Counted from the first letter of the stretch, positions 8,801-18,029 are shown. The stretch: DNA of 64,000 nt from Altericroceibacterium xinjiangense (GCF_003958635.1 NZ_RSEK01000001.1:372001-436000), one strand, 5' to 3'. Notes: a model not told the origin generated them from the sequence alone. Made by a program: numbers and translations.

Positions 8801-11800
8801 CCCAGTGATGAGATACGTCCCCCGAGGGCGCAGCCGGGCCGGACTGGCGGTCTGGTCGCCCGACAAGCTGCGCACCGGCTTGTGCTCCAGCACCCAGCGT
8901 TCGCCTGCGCGCAGGGCAACGTCCCGCTGGTCTCCGCTTGCGGCAATTTCATCAACTACTGCATCGACCAGCGCTCCGCAGGCCTGTGGACCGTCAGAGG
9001 CAAGGAGATCGATGTCGATGCTCCGCACGCACAGATCCGGAAACTCGGCGGAAACGGCACGGGCCGCCCCCAGCGCCGTCGCCTTGATCGGCATGACGTC
9101 CCGATCTCCGCCAACGCGCTGCGCCTTGTCGGTCACGAGCGCGAAGCCGATCCTTCCTTCGCAAATCCCCGCCAGTTCGGGAGTCATTGTGGCCAGGCAG
9201 TGCAATCCCAGGTTGATCAGCCGCTGATTATCCGGCTTCGGGCCGGATCCGGTAACGAGCCAGCAGTGATAGACATGCTTCGGCAAGCGGGATTCCGCGC
9301 CGAGACAATCGAACAGCTGGGCCCAGTCCGTCCGCTCGTCCGGCCGGACAGTGAACACGTCCGCTCCCACTCGTCTGAACCGGCGGCCGGCCCGCACCGT
9401 GATGACATCGGTCCCGTTCTGTCGCAGCCGCTTCTCCAGGTTCTGACCGAAAACACCATCGTCCGCCAGCACCAGCGCCGGACCTTCGGTCCGCTCCGTT
9501 CCCGGGAGATCAGCGCGCAGCCAGACTGGCTCATACCCCCAGTCGGCGATGTCCTGCCGGACGTCCGCGTCTTCTCCGGGTCCTGCCATGGCCAGGGCCG
9601 CGCCCGGTTCTATCCAGTGCCGCTGGCGATCGAACCGGTACGTCGGCAACGGAATTCTCAGGCGCTGCTCATCACCCCAGAACGCCTTCCAGTCCACCGT
9701 GACGCCAAGCGACCAGAGCTCTCCCAATGCTTCGAGGAAGCGGGCATCGTCCTCCATCGCCTGGTCGGGATGCCGCATGGAATTGACGACCGGTTGGGAG
9801 GGCTTGCGGGCCGGATGCTGGCGGGCAAGGCTCGTCATGCTGCGGCCCGGCCCGACTTCCAGCAGGACTCGTTCCGGATCGTCGAGCAGCCGCTGCAGTC
9901 CGTCTGTAAAGCGGACCGGTTCGCGCAAGTGGCGCACCCAGTATTCGGGATCGGTCGCTTCTTCGGCCTTGACCCACTCACCCGTGAGGTTCGATGCAAA
10001 TGGGATTTTGGGTGCGCTGTAGTCGATCGTGCGCATCAGGACGCGGAATTCCGCCAGGATCGGGTCGAGCATCGGCGAATGCGCAGCCACCGAGATCGGA
10101 ACCAGCTGTGCCTCGATATCCTGTTCCTGCAGGACTCTGTGAAACCGCGCGATCGCCTCTGCAGCACCGGAAACGACGCAGAGCCGCGGCGCGTTGATCG
10201 CCGCGATCGAGAGATCGGCGGGAAGCAGCGGAGCCAGTTCCTCTTCGGACAAGGGCACGCTGATCATGCCCCCTTCGCGGGTCGTCTCGAACAAGCGCCC
10301 GCGGGAATGGACGATGCGCAGACCGGCCTCGAGTCCGATCACGCCGGAGATGTGCGCTGCGGCATATTCCCCGGAACTGTGGCCGATCATGGCGCCCGGC
10401 TCGATCCCGAGGGAGATCCACAGCTTCGCCAGCGCCGTCTGGACGATGAACAGGGCGGGAAGCGCAACGGAAGGGCGTGCAAGCTCGCGCATGGCCTGTT
10501 CCCGATCCGCGTCGGCGGGAAACAGCCAGCGGCGCAGATTCGCTACGCCGATCCCGTCGGCCAGCGCAAGCGCCCGGTCTACATCTGCGCGGAAACCCGG
10601 TTCGGTTTCGTACAGGCCGCGCGCCATATCGATGTGCTGGGGCCCGGCGCCGCAGAACAGGAAGGCAACCGGCCGCCCCGGAATGCAAGTCTGCTGCGCA
10701 ACAGGCCGATCGCTGGCAGTCCGCAGCGCTGCCGCGGCGTCTCCATCGGTCTTCGCGACGGCAAAGCGCCGGGCGGACAGATGCTGCCGTCCCAGCGTCA
10801 GCGTGAAGGCAGCGTCCGCCAAGGACGTGCCCGGGTGCTCTTCCAGATGCCGGGCCAAGGCCTCGGCATTCGCGTTTGCTGCCGTTTCCGTCTTGCCGGA
10901 GCAAAGCAGGACCTGGCGCCGGCGGCTCGATCCGCTGGCCGCGCGCGGCGGCGCTTCTTCCAGCACTACGTGGGCGTTCGTCCCGCCCACCCCGAGCGAA
11001 CTGACCCCGGCGCGGCGAGGACGGCCTTCGCTCCGCGTCCAGGGCGCGCGCTCCGCCTGCACGCGGAACGGACTTCCGGCAAAGAAGCAGGCGGGATTCG
11101 GTGTCTCGAAATTGGGGATGCCGGGTAATTCGCCATGGGTCATCGCCAAGGCAACCTTGATGACTCCCGCAGCGCCTGCGGCAGTATCCGTGTGGCCTAT
11201 GTTGGCCTTGACCGATCCGATTGCGCACTGACCCTCCGAACCGGAGGACTGCTGGAACACCTGCGTCAGCGCGGCGACTTCGATTGGATCGCCGATTGGC
11301 GTACCGGTGCCGTGCGCCTCGATATAGTCGATCGTCGCGGGATCGATGTCGGCCACGGCCAGCGCCTCGGCAATCACCTTGGCCTGCCCATCGACGCTGG
11401 GAGCGAGATAGCCGACCTTACCAGCCCCATCGTTGTTGATGGCCGACCCGCGCAGCACGGCGTGGATGTGATCCCCGCTGGCGATTGCGTCTTCCAGCCG
11501 CCGAAGGGCCAGCACGGCGACTCCGCTGCCGAAGACGGTACCTTGCGATGCGCCATCGAAGGGCCGGCAGTGGCCATCGGGAGAGAGGATCTCCCCTTCC
11601 TCGTACAGATAGCCATGCCGGTGCGGCAGTTCGATCGACGCCCCGCCCGCCAAGGCCATGTCGCATTCCCCGCTCAGCAGGCTCTGTGCGGCCATGTGAA
11701 TCGACACCAGCGACGTCGAGCATGCGGTCTGGACGTTGATGCTCGGCCCCTTGAGATCGAGCAGGTAGGAAGCGCGAGTAGTCAGGAAATCCTTGTCGTT

Positions 11801-12289
11801 GCTGGTGTGCCGCAGCAGGAACAGCCCGATGTCGTTAACCAGCTTGCCGTTCGTCAGCAGGTTATAGGGCATGTAGGCGTTGTGCCCGGACCCGGCGAAA
11901 ACCCCAATCACCCCGTCGAACCCTTGCGGCGTGTGCCCGGCATTCTCCAGCGCTTCCCACGAACATTCCAGAAAGTGGCGGTGCTGCGGGTCCATGATCG
12001 AGGCGTCGCGCGGGCTGAGCCCGAACAGCGCGGCATCGAAGCATTCCATGTCCGCCAGCGGCGCCCCGCGCCGGACGTAGTTTGGATTGCGCAGCAGCGC
12101 CGGGCTGACTCCCGCTTCGATCAGCTGTTCATCCGAATAGGTTTCTATCGCCTCCTTCCCGTCGCGCAGCAGCGCCCAGTATTCGGCCAAGTTCCGTACG
12201 TTCGCGAACCGGCAGGACATGCCGACGATTGCGATGGAGGAATCGGCTATCGGAGTGGGACCGTCGAAAGACCCGAAAGGCTGGTGCAT
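5843..12289 (-). CDS. Type I polyketide synthase, KS-AT-KR-DH-ACP-TE
   Basis: 2148 aa single module. The ketosynthase is at about 18-450, with Cys190 in TACSTSL and histidines 326 and 366. The acyltransferase is at about 540-830, with Ser638 in GHSSGE and VAAHS at the specificity position, so malonyl is likely but not certain. The ketoreductase is at about 920-1370 (ITGGLGGLG at 1161-1169, YAAAN at 1322-1326). The dehydratase is at about 1380-1660 (His1414, Asp1579 in HPALLD). The ACP has Ser1779 in LGGHSLL. The thioesterase is at about 1835-2125, with GLCAGG (Cys1922 in place of the usual serine) and His2100. There is no enoylreductase. KR precedes DH, unlike the common DH-KR order. The gene starts 4 bp after the NRPS stop, which supports transfer of the NRPS carrier-bound unit to this KS. 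Confidence 0.95.
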   Translation of the reverse strand: MHQPFGSFDGPTPIADSSIAIVGMSCRFANVRNLAEYWALLRDGKEAIETYSDEQLIEAGVSPALLRNPNYVRRGAPLADMECFDAALFGLSPRDASIMDPQHRHFLECSWEALENAGHTPQGFDGVIGVFAGSGHNAYMPYNLLTNGKLVNDIGLFLLRHTSNDKDFLTTRASYLLDLKGPSINVQTACSTSLVSIHMAAQSLLSGECDMALAGGASIELPHRHGYLYEEGEILSPDGHCRPFDGASQGTVFGSGVAVLALRRLEDAIASGDHIHAVLRGSAINNDGAGKVGYLAPSVDGQAKVIAEALAVADIDPATIDYIEAHGTGTPIGDPIEVAALTQVFQQSSGSEGQCAIGSVKANIGHTDTAAGAAGVIKVALAMTHGELPGIPNFETPNPACFFAGSPFRVQAERAPWTRSEGRPRRAGVSSLGVGGTNAHVVLEEAPPRAASGSSRRRQVLLCSGKTETAANANAEALARHLEEHPGTSLADAAFTLTLGRQHLSARRFAVAKTDGDAAAALRTASDRPVAQQTCIPGRPVAFLFCGAGPQHIDMARGLYETEPGFRADVDRALALADGIGVANLRRWLFPADADREQAMRELARPSVALPALFIVQTALAKLWISLGIEPGAMIGHSSGEYAAAHISGVIGLEAGLRIVHSRGRLFETTREGGMISVPLSEEELAPLLPADLSIAAINAPRLCVVSGAAEAIARFHRVLQEQDIEAQLVPISVAAHSPMLDPILAEFRVLMRTIDYSAPKIPFASNLTGEWVKAEEATDPEYWVRHLREPVRFTDGLQRLLDDPERVLLEVGPGRSMTSLARQHPARKPSQPVVNSMRHPDQAMEDDARFLEALGELWSLGVTVDWKAFWGDEQRLRIPLPTYRFDRQRHWIEPGAALAMAGPGEDADVRQDIADWGYEPVWLRADLPGTERTEGPALVLADDGVFGQNLEKRLRQNGTDVITVRAGRRFRRVGADVFTVRPDERTDWAQLFDCLGAESRLPKHVYHCWLVTGSGPKPDNQRLINLGLHCLATMTPELAGICEGRIGFALVTDKAQRVGGDRDVMPIKATALGAARAVSAEFPDLCVRSIDIDLLASDGPQACGALVDAVVDEIAASGDQRDVALRAGERWVLEHKPVRSLSGDQTASPARLRPRGTYLITGGLGGLGLTIAQYLAETCDARLALVSRTELPPKERWADLLARGVLPAEVEERIRKLVALEAAGAEVEIIVADVADWRALRRGIRRIADRFNPVTGVFHAAGAIDDGLIETKTRESIEAVLRPKVAGTLALEKALQGFAPDFMMLFSSISAFAGIPGQVDYAAANAFLDSYAQAGRADPATRVLSVGWSQWAEVGMAAELNRRNGSSTLPHDDLGEGKPVDHPFLERVHTLSEDEIVVTGTLTPQRDWVLREHRIVGAGALLPGTGYLELARAADALFRNGSAEFSDFTFLKPFAVPDGSARELRVHFRRRSGSSWRVAILGRPLDPEPGEWVEHACGRVRGNDAPPFPPILDLGAIAARCKPGTGGGADQPMLQFGPRWNNLTQALIGQEEALLRLDLPEEFHDDLDRVRLHPALLDFATAGAQALIPDRVASRDFFAPFSYRRFVQHAPFPARIVSHVRYRPGAEASGLTAAFDVTITDSEGQVLAEISEFTMMRVQDAGLLSLGQSDKSAPDAAPAAVRTIRHAEGILPEEGVEVVARILRQSPKSHLIVSPYALGPVLSRLRAPPASPRMAANGDSADLPITETEQLIADLWRDLLGIEAVGRHDNFFDLGGHSLLAVQFTNRLRKKIGRALPLAAMLDQPTVANLAGILDPDNRNVSAEAAMEQGSPSAPAKGIVTIRGGGALTPIFFVHDGLGETLLYRGLALRLDPERPVLGLEPLRTADGNYAHTRIDQMAANYIERMRTVQPFGPYLLAGLCAGGVIAFEMARQLQDAGERVAFVGIIDAADTQATKVPFLATWRRIAGVQTSLSEVSPAGIVPDLGRRAWKMARWEVGSRIRRAHDRRTVRQLRLNRRVEAATASFAPSIPFLKLYEVAHREHRPSGLFEGGAVALFKASDETGQVDDTPYGLIYSDYALGWGKRIQEDMMIVPVPGGHSSVLQEPHVATLAPLFQKALEDALAGVHPWDERELESESFDPVAVAAE

Positions 12290-12293
12290 GGCG

Positions 12294-15200
12294 TCAGACC
12301 CTCATTGCTGCGCGAACGGCGCCCCGGCGCTGGATGGCGGCGCGGCGGGCAAGTGCACGATCCTGTCCCTCACGCGCGGCGGCGGGTTCATCCAGTCCGC
12401 TGGCGAGATGGGCACCGAGCGCGGACACGGTGGGGAACCGGAAGATGTCGGTCAGGGCGACCGGCTGCGGCATCACCGCCGCCAGCCGTCGATGGACCTG
12501 GATCGCGAGCAGGGAATGCCCGCCGATGTCGAAGAAGTTATCGTTCAGTCCGACACTCGGCAGCTTCAGCAGATCGCACCAGATCGCCTGGATCGCCGCT
12601 TCCGCCTCTGTGGACGGCGTGGCAGACCGGGTTTCGGGCTTTTGCGCAGGGATAGTATCCGGATCGGGCAAGGCCTTGCGGTCGATCTTGCCGTTGGGAG
12701 TTCGCGGGAGAGCGTCGAGGAAGACGAAGCTGCCGGGGACCATGAATTCGGGCAACTGCGCCCGCAGGTGCGCGCGCAGGGCATCGATCGGCGGTGCGAC
12801 AGGCCCTCGCGGCGTCAGGTAGGCCATCAGCCGGGTGGCCGCGCCTTCGCGCCGCGCCACCGTGACCGCTTCGGCAATCTGGTCATGCCCGGCAAGGACA
12901 GCCTCGATTTCCCCCAGCTCGATGCGATAGCCGCGGATCTTCACCTGGTGGTCCAGCCGGCCGAGGAACTCCAGCGTTCCGTCGGCGCGTTGACGGGCAA
13001 GATCCCCAGTCCGGTAAGCCCGCGCTCCCGGCACGAACGGATGCGGGATGAAACGTTCGGAGGTCAGCTCAGGACGGTCGAGATAGCCGCGAACCACTCC
13101 CGCGCCCCCGATCACCAGCTCACCCGGAGTTCCCGGCCGGACGGGTTCCCTATGCCGGTCCAGGATATAGATCTGCTGGTTGGCCAGTGGACGGCCGAGC
13201 GGCGGGGTTTCGTCGCGTTCCTCCAGCCTATGGACCGCCGACCACACGGTGGTCTCGGTCGGGCCGTACATGTTCATCACCGTGCCCTTGACGAGGTCCC
13301 GCATGTCGCGGGCCAGCGGCGGCGGAAAGGCTTCGCCTCCGACCATCAGCCGCTTCAGCGCGGCGAGCGCCGGGCGCGCCGCCTCGTCACTTGCGAGGAC
13401 CTGGAGCAGCGACGGCGTGCATTGCAGATGGGTGACCGAGTGCCTGGCCATCAATTCATGCAGCGGGGCTTCCTGCTCACCCGCAGCCGCGTGCGTCAGG
13501 GCACGCAGCCGGTCGAGAATGGGCAAGTGCTCGATCACGGTGTCGGCGGGGATGCCGAAGTCGATCAGGCAACCGATCTCGTCCACCCCGATGGACTGGA
13601 GTTGCTGGATGAACCCTACGTTCTCCTCCGGCGTGCCGAACAGACCGTTTGCATCGAAGTAACGCTCGAACGCGTGTTCCATCAGCGCGTCGGTTTCTTC
13701 CGGGCTGAGATCGGACAGCTGGACCTGATCGGTCTCGCTGCTGCCCGGTGGCCGCTTGAAGGCGGGGAAAGACCAGGCGTATTGCTGCAGCAGGCTTGTG
13801 GCCGTGCGGAGGTAGTCGATCATTGGCTGGCGCACGATGGAACGCACTTCCCCGGCATCCTCTCCCAGAAAAGTATGCAGCATCAGGGTCACCCGCCCTT
13901 CGCCCGGATGCCCCGCCTCCCGCCAGGCCTTGCGATAGGCGGCCAGCTTTTCCGCCACTTCCTCGACGCTCTGGCCAAGCAGGTGCGTGAGGACATTGGC
14001 GCCCACTCGTCCGGCCTCGACGAAGGTATCGACGTTCCCGGCCGAGGTGATCCAGCAAGGCAGTTCGGCCTGAACCGGGCGGGGATAGGTCAGCAGTTCA
14101 ACATCCCTGCCCAGCGCCCCGGGAAACCTCCGCCGCTCCCCGCGCCACAAGGCGCGTACGTCCTCCATCGTGCTCTTGAGCACGCCGTTGCGGTCCTTGA
14201 ATGCCGCGGGGTTGAGCACGAAGTCGTTCGGCTGCCAGCCGGATGCGAAGGCAATGCCGACGCGGCCGTTGGACAGATTGTCGACCAGCGCCCACTCCTC
14301 GGCGATGCGGATCGGGTGATGCAGGGTTCCGACGACGCTTCCGGCGCGGATCTGGATGCGCGAGGTGATCGCCGCAATCGCGGCCGCCGCCACGGAAGGG
14401 TTGGGATACGGGCCGCCAAAGGCGTGAAAGTGCCGCTCCGGCGTCCACACTGCTTCGAACCCGTGCGTATCGGCGAAACGAGCTCCTTCGAGCAGGAGAC
14501 GGTACTGTTCGGCCGGGCTGCCGCTGTCGGAACTGGCGAAGTAGAACAGGCTGAACCCTGCGGTGCGGGAAGAGGCGCCGGGTGCCACATCGCCCCGCAC
14601 TTCCCGCTCCGTGGCGATGACGACGTGATAGCCGCGCGTCAGGGGCCAGAGCAATTCCAGCACCGATATGTCGAAGCTGAGGCTGGTGACCGCCAGCCAA
14701 GTCCCTTCCAACTCAAGATGATCGTCCATCCCGGCAAAGAAGTTCAGCACGTTGCAGTGTTCGACCATCACCCCCTTAGGCAGGCCGGTAGAGCCGGATG
14801 TATAGATGACATAGGCAAGACTGTCCGATCCGGCGCCACCGTCGAACGGTTCGGCCGGCAGCGATGCCGCCATCTCCTGCACTTCGTCCATACAGATGAC
14901 TTCCGCTTGTCCCGACGGCAGGCTTTTCGCGAGCGTCGTGTCGGCGAGGATCAGCCGCATTCCGGAATCCGCGACCATGTGGGCGATGCGGTCCTGCGGA
15001 TAAGACGGATCGAGCGGGACGTAGGCGCCTCCCGCCTTGTGGATCGCAAGCAGGCAAACCAGCATGTCCACGGACCGCGGAACGTGCAGCCCGACGAGCA
15101 CGTTGGGCCGGACCCCGAGCACGTGAAGGTGGCGCGCCATCTGGTTGGAGCGGGCATCAAGTTCGGCGTAGGTGAGCGAAACCCCGCGGGAGGTCACCGC

Positions 15201-16976
15201 GGCACGATCCGGCGTGCGTGCGGCCTGTAGCGCGAACAGGTGATGGTGGGCAGTAAAAAGCCGCTCCGGCGCGTCGGTGGCGTTCCATTCCAGCAGGACG
15301 CGGTCGCGTTCGGCAGGGGAAAGCAGCGACAGCTCTCGTACCCGCGCTTCCGGCGAAGCATCGGCCGAAGCAATCATGGCCTCGAAACCCAGCCACAAGT
15401 CCTCCGCGGCCGCAGGATCTAGCCGGGTTGCGTCATAGGTCCAGCGGCAGGTTCCGCCTTTGACGCAAATCGTGAGGTTGAGCACGGCATGCTCATCCAG
15501 GCAGGCATCGTCGAGAGACTCGACCACCTGGACCGACACCGGATGATGAAAAGCCGTCTTGCCGCGCAGTTCGGGGCTGCGGGCGAGGAGATCGCGGGCG
15601 ATTGCCACCCGCTTGTGCAGTCCGGCAATCTCCTGCTGCACGACCGTGCGCAGATCGGTCAGCGAGCGGTCGAAGTCCACCTTTACTCTCATCGGGAGTT
15701 CGGGCGCGAACCAGCCGGACACATCCTCCAGCCGGGCGCGGCAGACCTGGTCGGCATATCCGATCTCGACCGTGTCGCGGTCCGCTGCGCGGGCCAGCCA
15801 CGCTACCACCAGAGCCAGCACCTCGGCTCCGGCGCGGCCCGCCGGCAGGGTGCGGTTCGCCTCTGTCCAGTCCGCTTGCATCCCGTCCGCCCGGGCGCGA
15901 AATTGCGGCAGGTGGAGGGTATCGCGCATCTGGAGGCGGCGCCTCCACCAGGCCTCATACTTCCCCGCTGCGCTGTCGAGCAGGGTCAGTCTCGCCTGTC
16001 GCTGGGGATCGAGCGAGGCGAAGTGCCGGGGCCCTTCTTCATCGAGCCCGTACAGCGGCAGCCCGTCGATCGCGGCTATGCGGTCGAGCCGCACATCCTT
16101 GCTGCCGGTCGCAACGATCGGCGCAATTCCCCATTCGACCACGGTGCCCGGCTCGAAGCCGGAGCCGGATTCAAGCACGGTGGCTTGCTGAACCAGCAGC
16201 AGCCTGTCCCCGAGCAGCGCCTTGGGTGCGCCCAGCGGGTTGGCGTAAGGCCCGAAATCCAGCGCTGTCACCAGCCGCGCGATGTTTTCAGCCGTGTCGT
16301 GCCAGTCGATCGTCGCGGCGGCCGTGGGACGATCCCCCCGCCCGTATATCCGTGACGGCAAGTGCGGCTGGGGCGAAGCGGCCGCGACGGCCGCCTCAAG
16401 ATCCTGCGCCAGCACCGCGAAGCGCCGCAACCCGGCTTCGAAGCACCGGGTGTTGAGCGAAAGAGCGCTTTCGCCATCGGCGATCTCGATGGACTCGGCG
16501 GCGAGGACCGCCCCTCCGTCAACGGTATCTGTCATCAGGTGCCACGTGACGCCGTGCCGGCTTGCCCCGTTCAGCAAAGCCCAGACCGGGGTGTTCAACC
16601 CGGCGAGATCGGGCAAGGGGCCGTCATGGAAGTTGATGGCTGCCCGGGAAGCAAGGGCAAGCACCTCTGCTGGCAGGACCGAAAGGTTCGAGATGCTGAA
16701 AAGGTAGTCGACCGGGCCGATGCTGGCGGTCAGCAGATCGCGCGGCCGGGAGAGCAGCGGCAGGCCAGAACGGCGCGCCCAGTCGGCGGCAGGGCCGGGT
16801 TGCGCCACCACGGCCGCGATTTCATGGCCCTGGCGCTGGAGCAGATTGCCACACTCAGCCAGCAGCGTTTCATCCCCAACCAGGATGCTGCGCAGCCCGG
16901 CTTCGGCTCGGCGCTCCGCCAGCTCCCCTGCAAGGGACGTTTCCTCCGCTCTGGTCAGATCAGGCATCCCGTCCAT
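12294..16976 (-). CDS. NRPS with N-terminal formyltransferase and monooxygenase embedded in the A domain
   Basis: 1560 aa. Residues 28-310 form a methionyl-tRNA-formyltransferase-like domain that keeps Asn115, His117 and Asp153. Residues about 385-545 are only the C-terminal half of a condensation domain, without HHxxxDG. The adenylation domain starts at about 578 (A3 core YTSGSTGLPKG) and is interrupted after FDISVLELL by a luciferase-like monooxygenase at about 805-1160 (LFYFASSDSG, WTPERHFHAFGG, NGRVGIAFASGWQPNDF). It then resumes through YGPTETT, YRTGD and Lys1430. A carrier domain with Ser1488 (IGGHSLL) ends the protein. This layout matches the known MupA/Atu3671 family of NRPS-embedded monooxygenases. 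A GGAGAAAG ribosome site lies just before ATG 16976. The specificity residues read DILQMGMVWK, close to the glycine code as I remember it. Confidence 0.93.
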   Translation of the reverse strand: MDGMPDLTRAEETSLAGELAERRAEAGLRSILVGDETLLAECGNLLQRQGHEIAAVVAQPGPAADWARRSGLPLLSRPRDLLTASIGPVDYLFSISNLSVLPAEVLALASRAAINFHDGPLPDLAGLNTPVWALLNGASRHGVTWHLMTDTVDGGAVLAAESIEIADGESALSLNTRCFEAGLRRFAVLAQDLEAAVAAASPQPHLPSRIYGRGDRPTAAATIDWHDTAENIARLVTALDFGPYANPLGAPKALLGDRLLLVQQATVLESGSGFEPGTVVEWGIAPIVATGSKDVRLDRIAAIDGLPLYGLDEEGPRHFASLDPQRQARLTLLDSAAGKYEAWWRRRLQMRDTLHLPQFRARADGMQADWTEANRTLPAGRAGAEVLALVVAWLARAADRDTVEIGYADQVCRARLEDVSGWFAPELPMRVKVDFDRSLTDLRTVVQQEIAGLHKRVAIARDLLARSPELRGKTAFHHPVSVQVVESLDDACLDEHAVLNLTICVKGGTCRWTYDATRLDPAAAEDLWLGFEAMIASADASPEARVRELSLLSPAERDRVLLEWNATDAPERLFTAHHHLFALQAARTPDRAAVTSRGVSLTYAELDARSNQMARHLHVLGVRPNVLVGLHVPRSVDMLVCLLAIHKAGGAYVPLDPSYPQDRIAHMVADSGMRLILADTTLAKSLPSGQAEVICMDEVQEMAASLPAEPFDGGAGSDSLAYVIYTSGSTGLPKGVMVEHCNVLNFFAGMDDHLELEGTWLAVTSLSFDISVLELLWPLTRGYHVVIATEREVRGDVAPGASSRTAGFSLFYFASSDSGSPAEQYRLLLEGARFADTHGFEAVWTPERHFHAFGGPYPNPSVAAAAIAAITSRIQIRAGSVVGTLHHPIRIAEEWALVDNLSNGRVGIAFASGWQPNDFVLNPAAFKDRNGVLKSTMEDVRALWRGERRRFPGALGRDVELLTYPRPVQAELPCWITSAGNVDTFVEAGRVGANVLTHLLGQSVEEVAEKLAAYRKAWREAGHPGEGRVTLMLHTFLGEDAGEVRSIVRQPMIDYLRTATSLLQQYAWSFPAFKRPPGSSETDQVQLSDLSPEETDALMEHAFERYFDANGLFGTPEENVGFIQQLQSIGVDEIGCLIDFGIPADTVIEHLPILDRLRALTHAAAGEQEAPLHELMARHSVTHLQCTPSLLQVLASDEAARPALAALKRLMVGGEAFPPPLARDMRDLVKGTVMNMYGPTETTVWSAVHRLEERDETPPLGRPLANQQIYILDRHREPVRPGTPGELVIGGAGVVRGYLDRPELTSERFIPHPFVPGARAYRTGDLARQRADGTLEFLGRLDHQVKIRGYRIELGEIEAVLAGHDQIAEAVTVARREGAATRLMAYLTPRGPVAPPIDALRAHLRAQLPEFMVPGSFVFLDALPRTPNGKIDRKALPDPDTIPAQKPETRSATPSTEAEAAIQAIWCDLLKLPSVGLNDNFFDIGGHSLLAIQVHRRLAAVMPQPVALTDIFRFPTVSALGAHLASGLDEPAAAREGQDRALARRAAIQRRGAVRAAMRV

Positions 16977-17087
16977 CCACTTTCTCCTTACCGTCTCAGC
17001 GTAAAGATCGAGAAAAGGGCCGGCTACTTCCCCAACACAGTCCGAAAATTCATGGTGTGAGTATGATCAGGAAAGAAACGGCCAAGC

Positions 17088-18029
17088 TCATTTGTATTCG
17101 ATCAGGCGCTTGCGTTTGCGCCAGTAATCGACCTGCCCCTGCAGGTGGGGGAGCTTGCCAAGGGTAAGGAAGCTGGCCTGCAACGGCCCGCATCGCAGGC
17201 AGATTCTGGTCCAGAGCAGCGGCCACAACGGCCAGAGCAGCGGCAAAGCCCAGACCACGTTGCTGACGACTTCCCGCCGGAGCCGCGGATTTCCGGTTCC
17301 CCGAAGATAAAGAGCTTCCGCGGTCGCAAAACCGCTGCGGCGGTTGCGTTGCCACCACTGCGAAAACCGCTTCATCGCCGCATCGTGCACGGTCATGTCC
17401 GCGTCGATCCGCCGGATGCGCCAGCCCTTGCAGCGGATCCGGTGGCACAAGTCCGGCTCCTCACCCGCAATCAGGCTTTCGGAAAAGCCGCCGACCGCCA
17501 TAAGCGGCGCCACGCGGAACAAGGCGTCACCGCCGCAGGTCTCCGCCAGACCGACCGGAGTATTCCATTCGGCGTCGCACAGCGCGTTGTACGGACTGGC
17601 TTCTGGCTGGCGCTCCCTCCGGCGCCCGCAGACCGCCGCAATGTCAGGCTCGGCCTCCAGGGCTGCGAGCGCGGCGGAAAGCCACCCGGACACAAGCTCG
17701 CAATCCCCGTCGATGAAGTGGACGTAATCCAGTCCGGGATGATTTTGCTGCAGCCAGAAGAGCCCCGCGTTGCGTGCCCGCGCCGCCGTGAAGGGGATGG
17801 CGGGATCCAGCTCTACCACGGGAATTCCCAAGCTGGAGGCGAGAGCCACGCTGTGATCCGTCGATCCGGAATCGACATAGACCGCGCAGTTCGTTTCCCC
17901 GATAACACTCGTGAGGGACTGGGCCAGGCGTGCGCCCTCGTTGCGCCCGATGATCACGAATCCGGCGGCACGATCCACCTTGCCGGCATGCTCCTGAAGC
18001 ACCGGCGCGATGACGTTCAAGGCAGTCAT
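17088..18029 (-). CDS. Glycosyltransferase family 2
   Basis: 313 aa from ATG 18029, chosen because it overlaps the upstream stop as ATGA; an upstream in-frame start at 18053 would lengthen the overlap. GT-A features are FVIIGRNEGARLAQSL, VYVDSGSTDHS, the metal-binding FIDGDC and the acidic AGEEPDLCHRI segment. A short hydrophobic stretch near the C-terminus (WALPLLWPLWPLLW) suggests membrane association. It lies between a second GT2 gene and the NRPS gene, with 111 bp before the NRPS start. It probably adds a sugar to a lipid-linked or small-molecule acceptor. The substrate cannot be read from the sequence. Confidence 0.85.
   Translation of the reverse strand: MTALNVIAPVLQEHAGKVDRAAGFVIIGRNEGARLAQSLTSVIGETNCAVYVDSGSTDHSVALASSLGIPVVELDPAIPFTAARARNAGLFWLQQNHPGLDYVHFIDGDCELVSGWLSAALAALEAEPDIAAVCGRRRERQPEASPYNALCDAEWNTPVGLAETCGGDALFRVAPLMAVGGFSESLIAGEEPDLCHRIRCKGWRIRRIDADMTVHDAAMKRFSQWWQRNRRSGFATAEALYLRGTGNPRLRREVVSNVVWALPLLWPLWPLLWTRICLRCGPLQASFLTLGKLPHLQGQVDYWRKRKRLIEYK

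Noticed and set aside
8048-11128. 1026-codon open frame on the plus strand opposite the PKS gene
   Set aside because: It is a shadow of the PKS coding frame in high-GC DNA; the translation is Arg/Gln-rich with no domain, while the minus strand shows all PKS catalytic motifs.
12219-15230. 1003-codon open frame on the plus strand opposite the NRPS gene
   Set aside because: Same reason: no recognisable protein, and the opposite strand has continuous A-domain, monooxygenase and carrier motifs.
5843-16976. Fatty-acid or glycolipid synthase rather than a secondary-metabolite line
   Set aside because: The A domain, formyltransferase and embedded monooxygenase upstream and a dedicated phosphopantetheinyl transferase point to an NRPS-PKS product; pure lipid synthesis would not need them.
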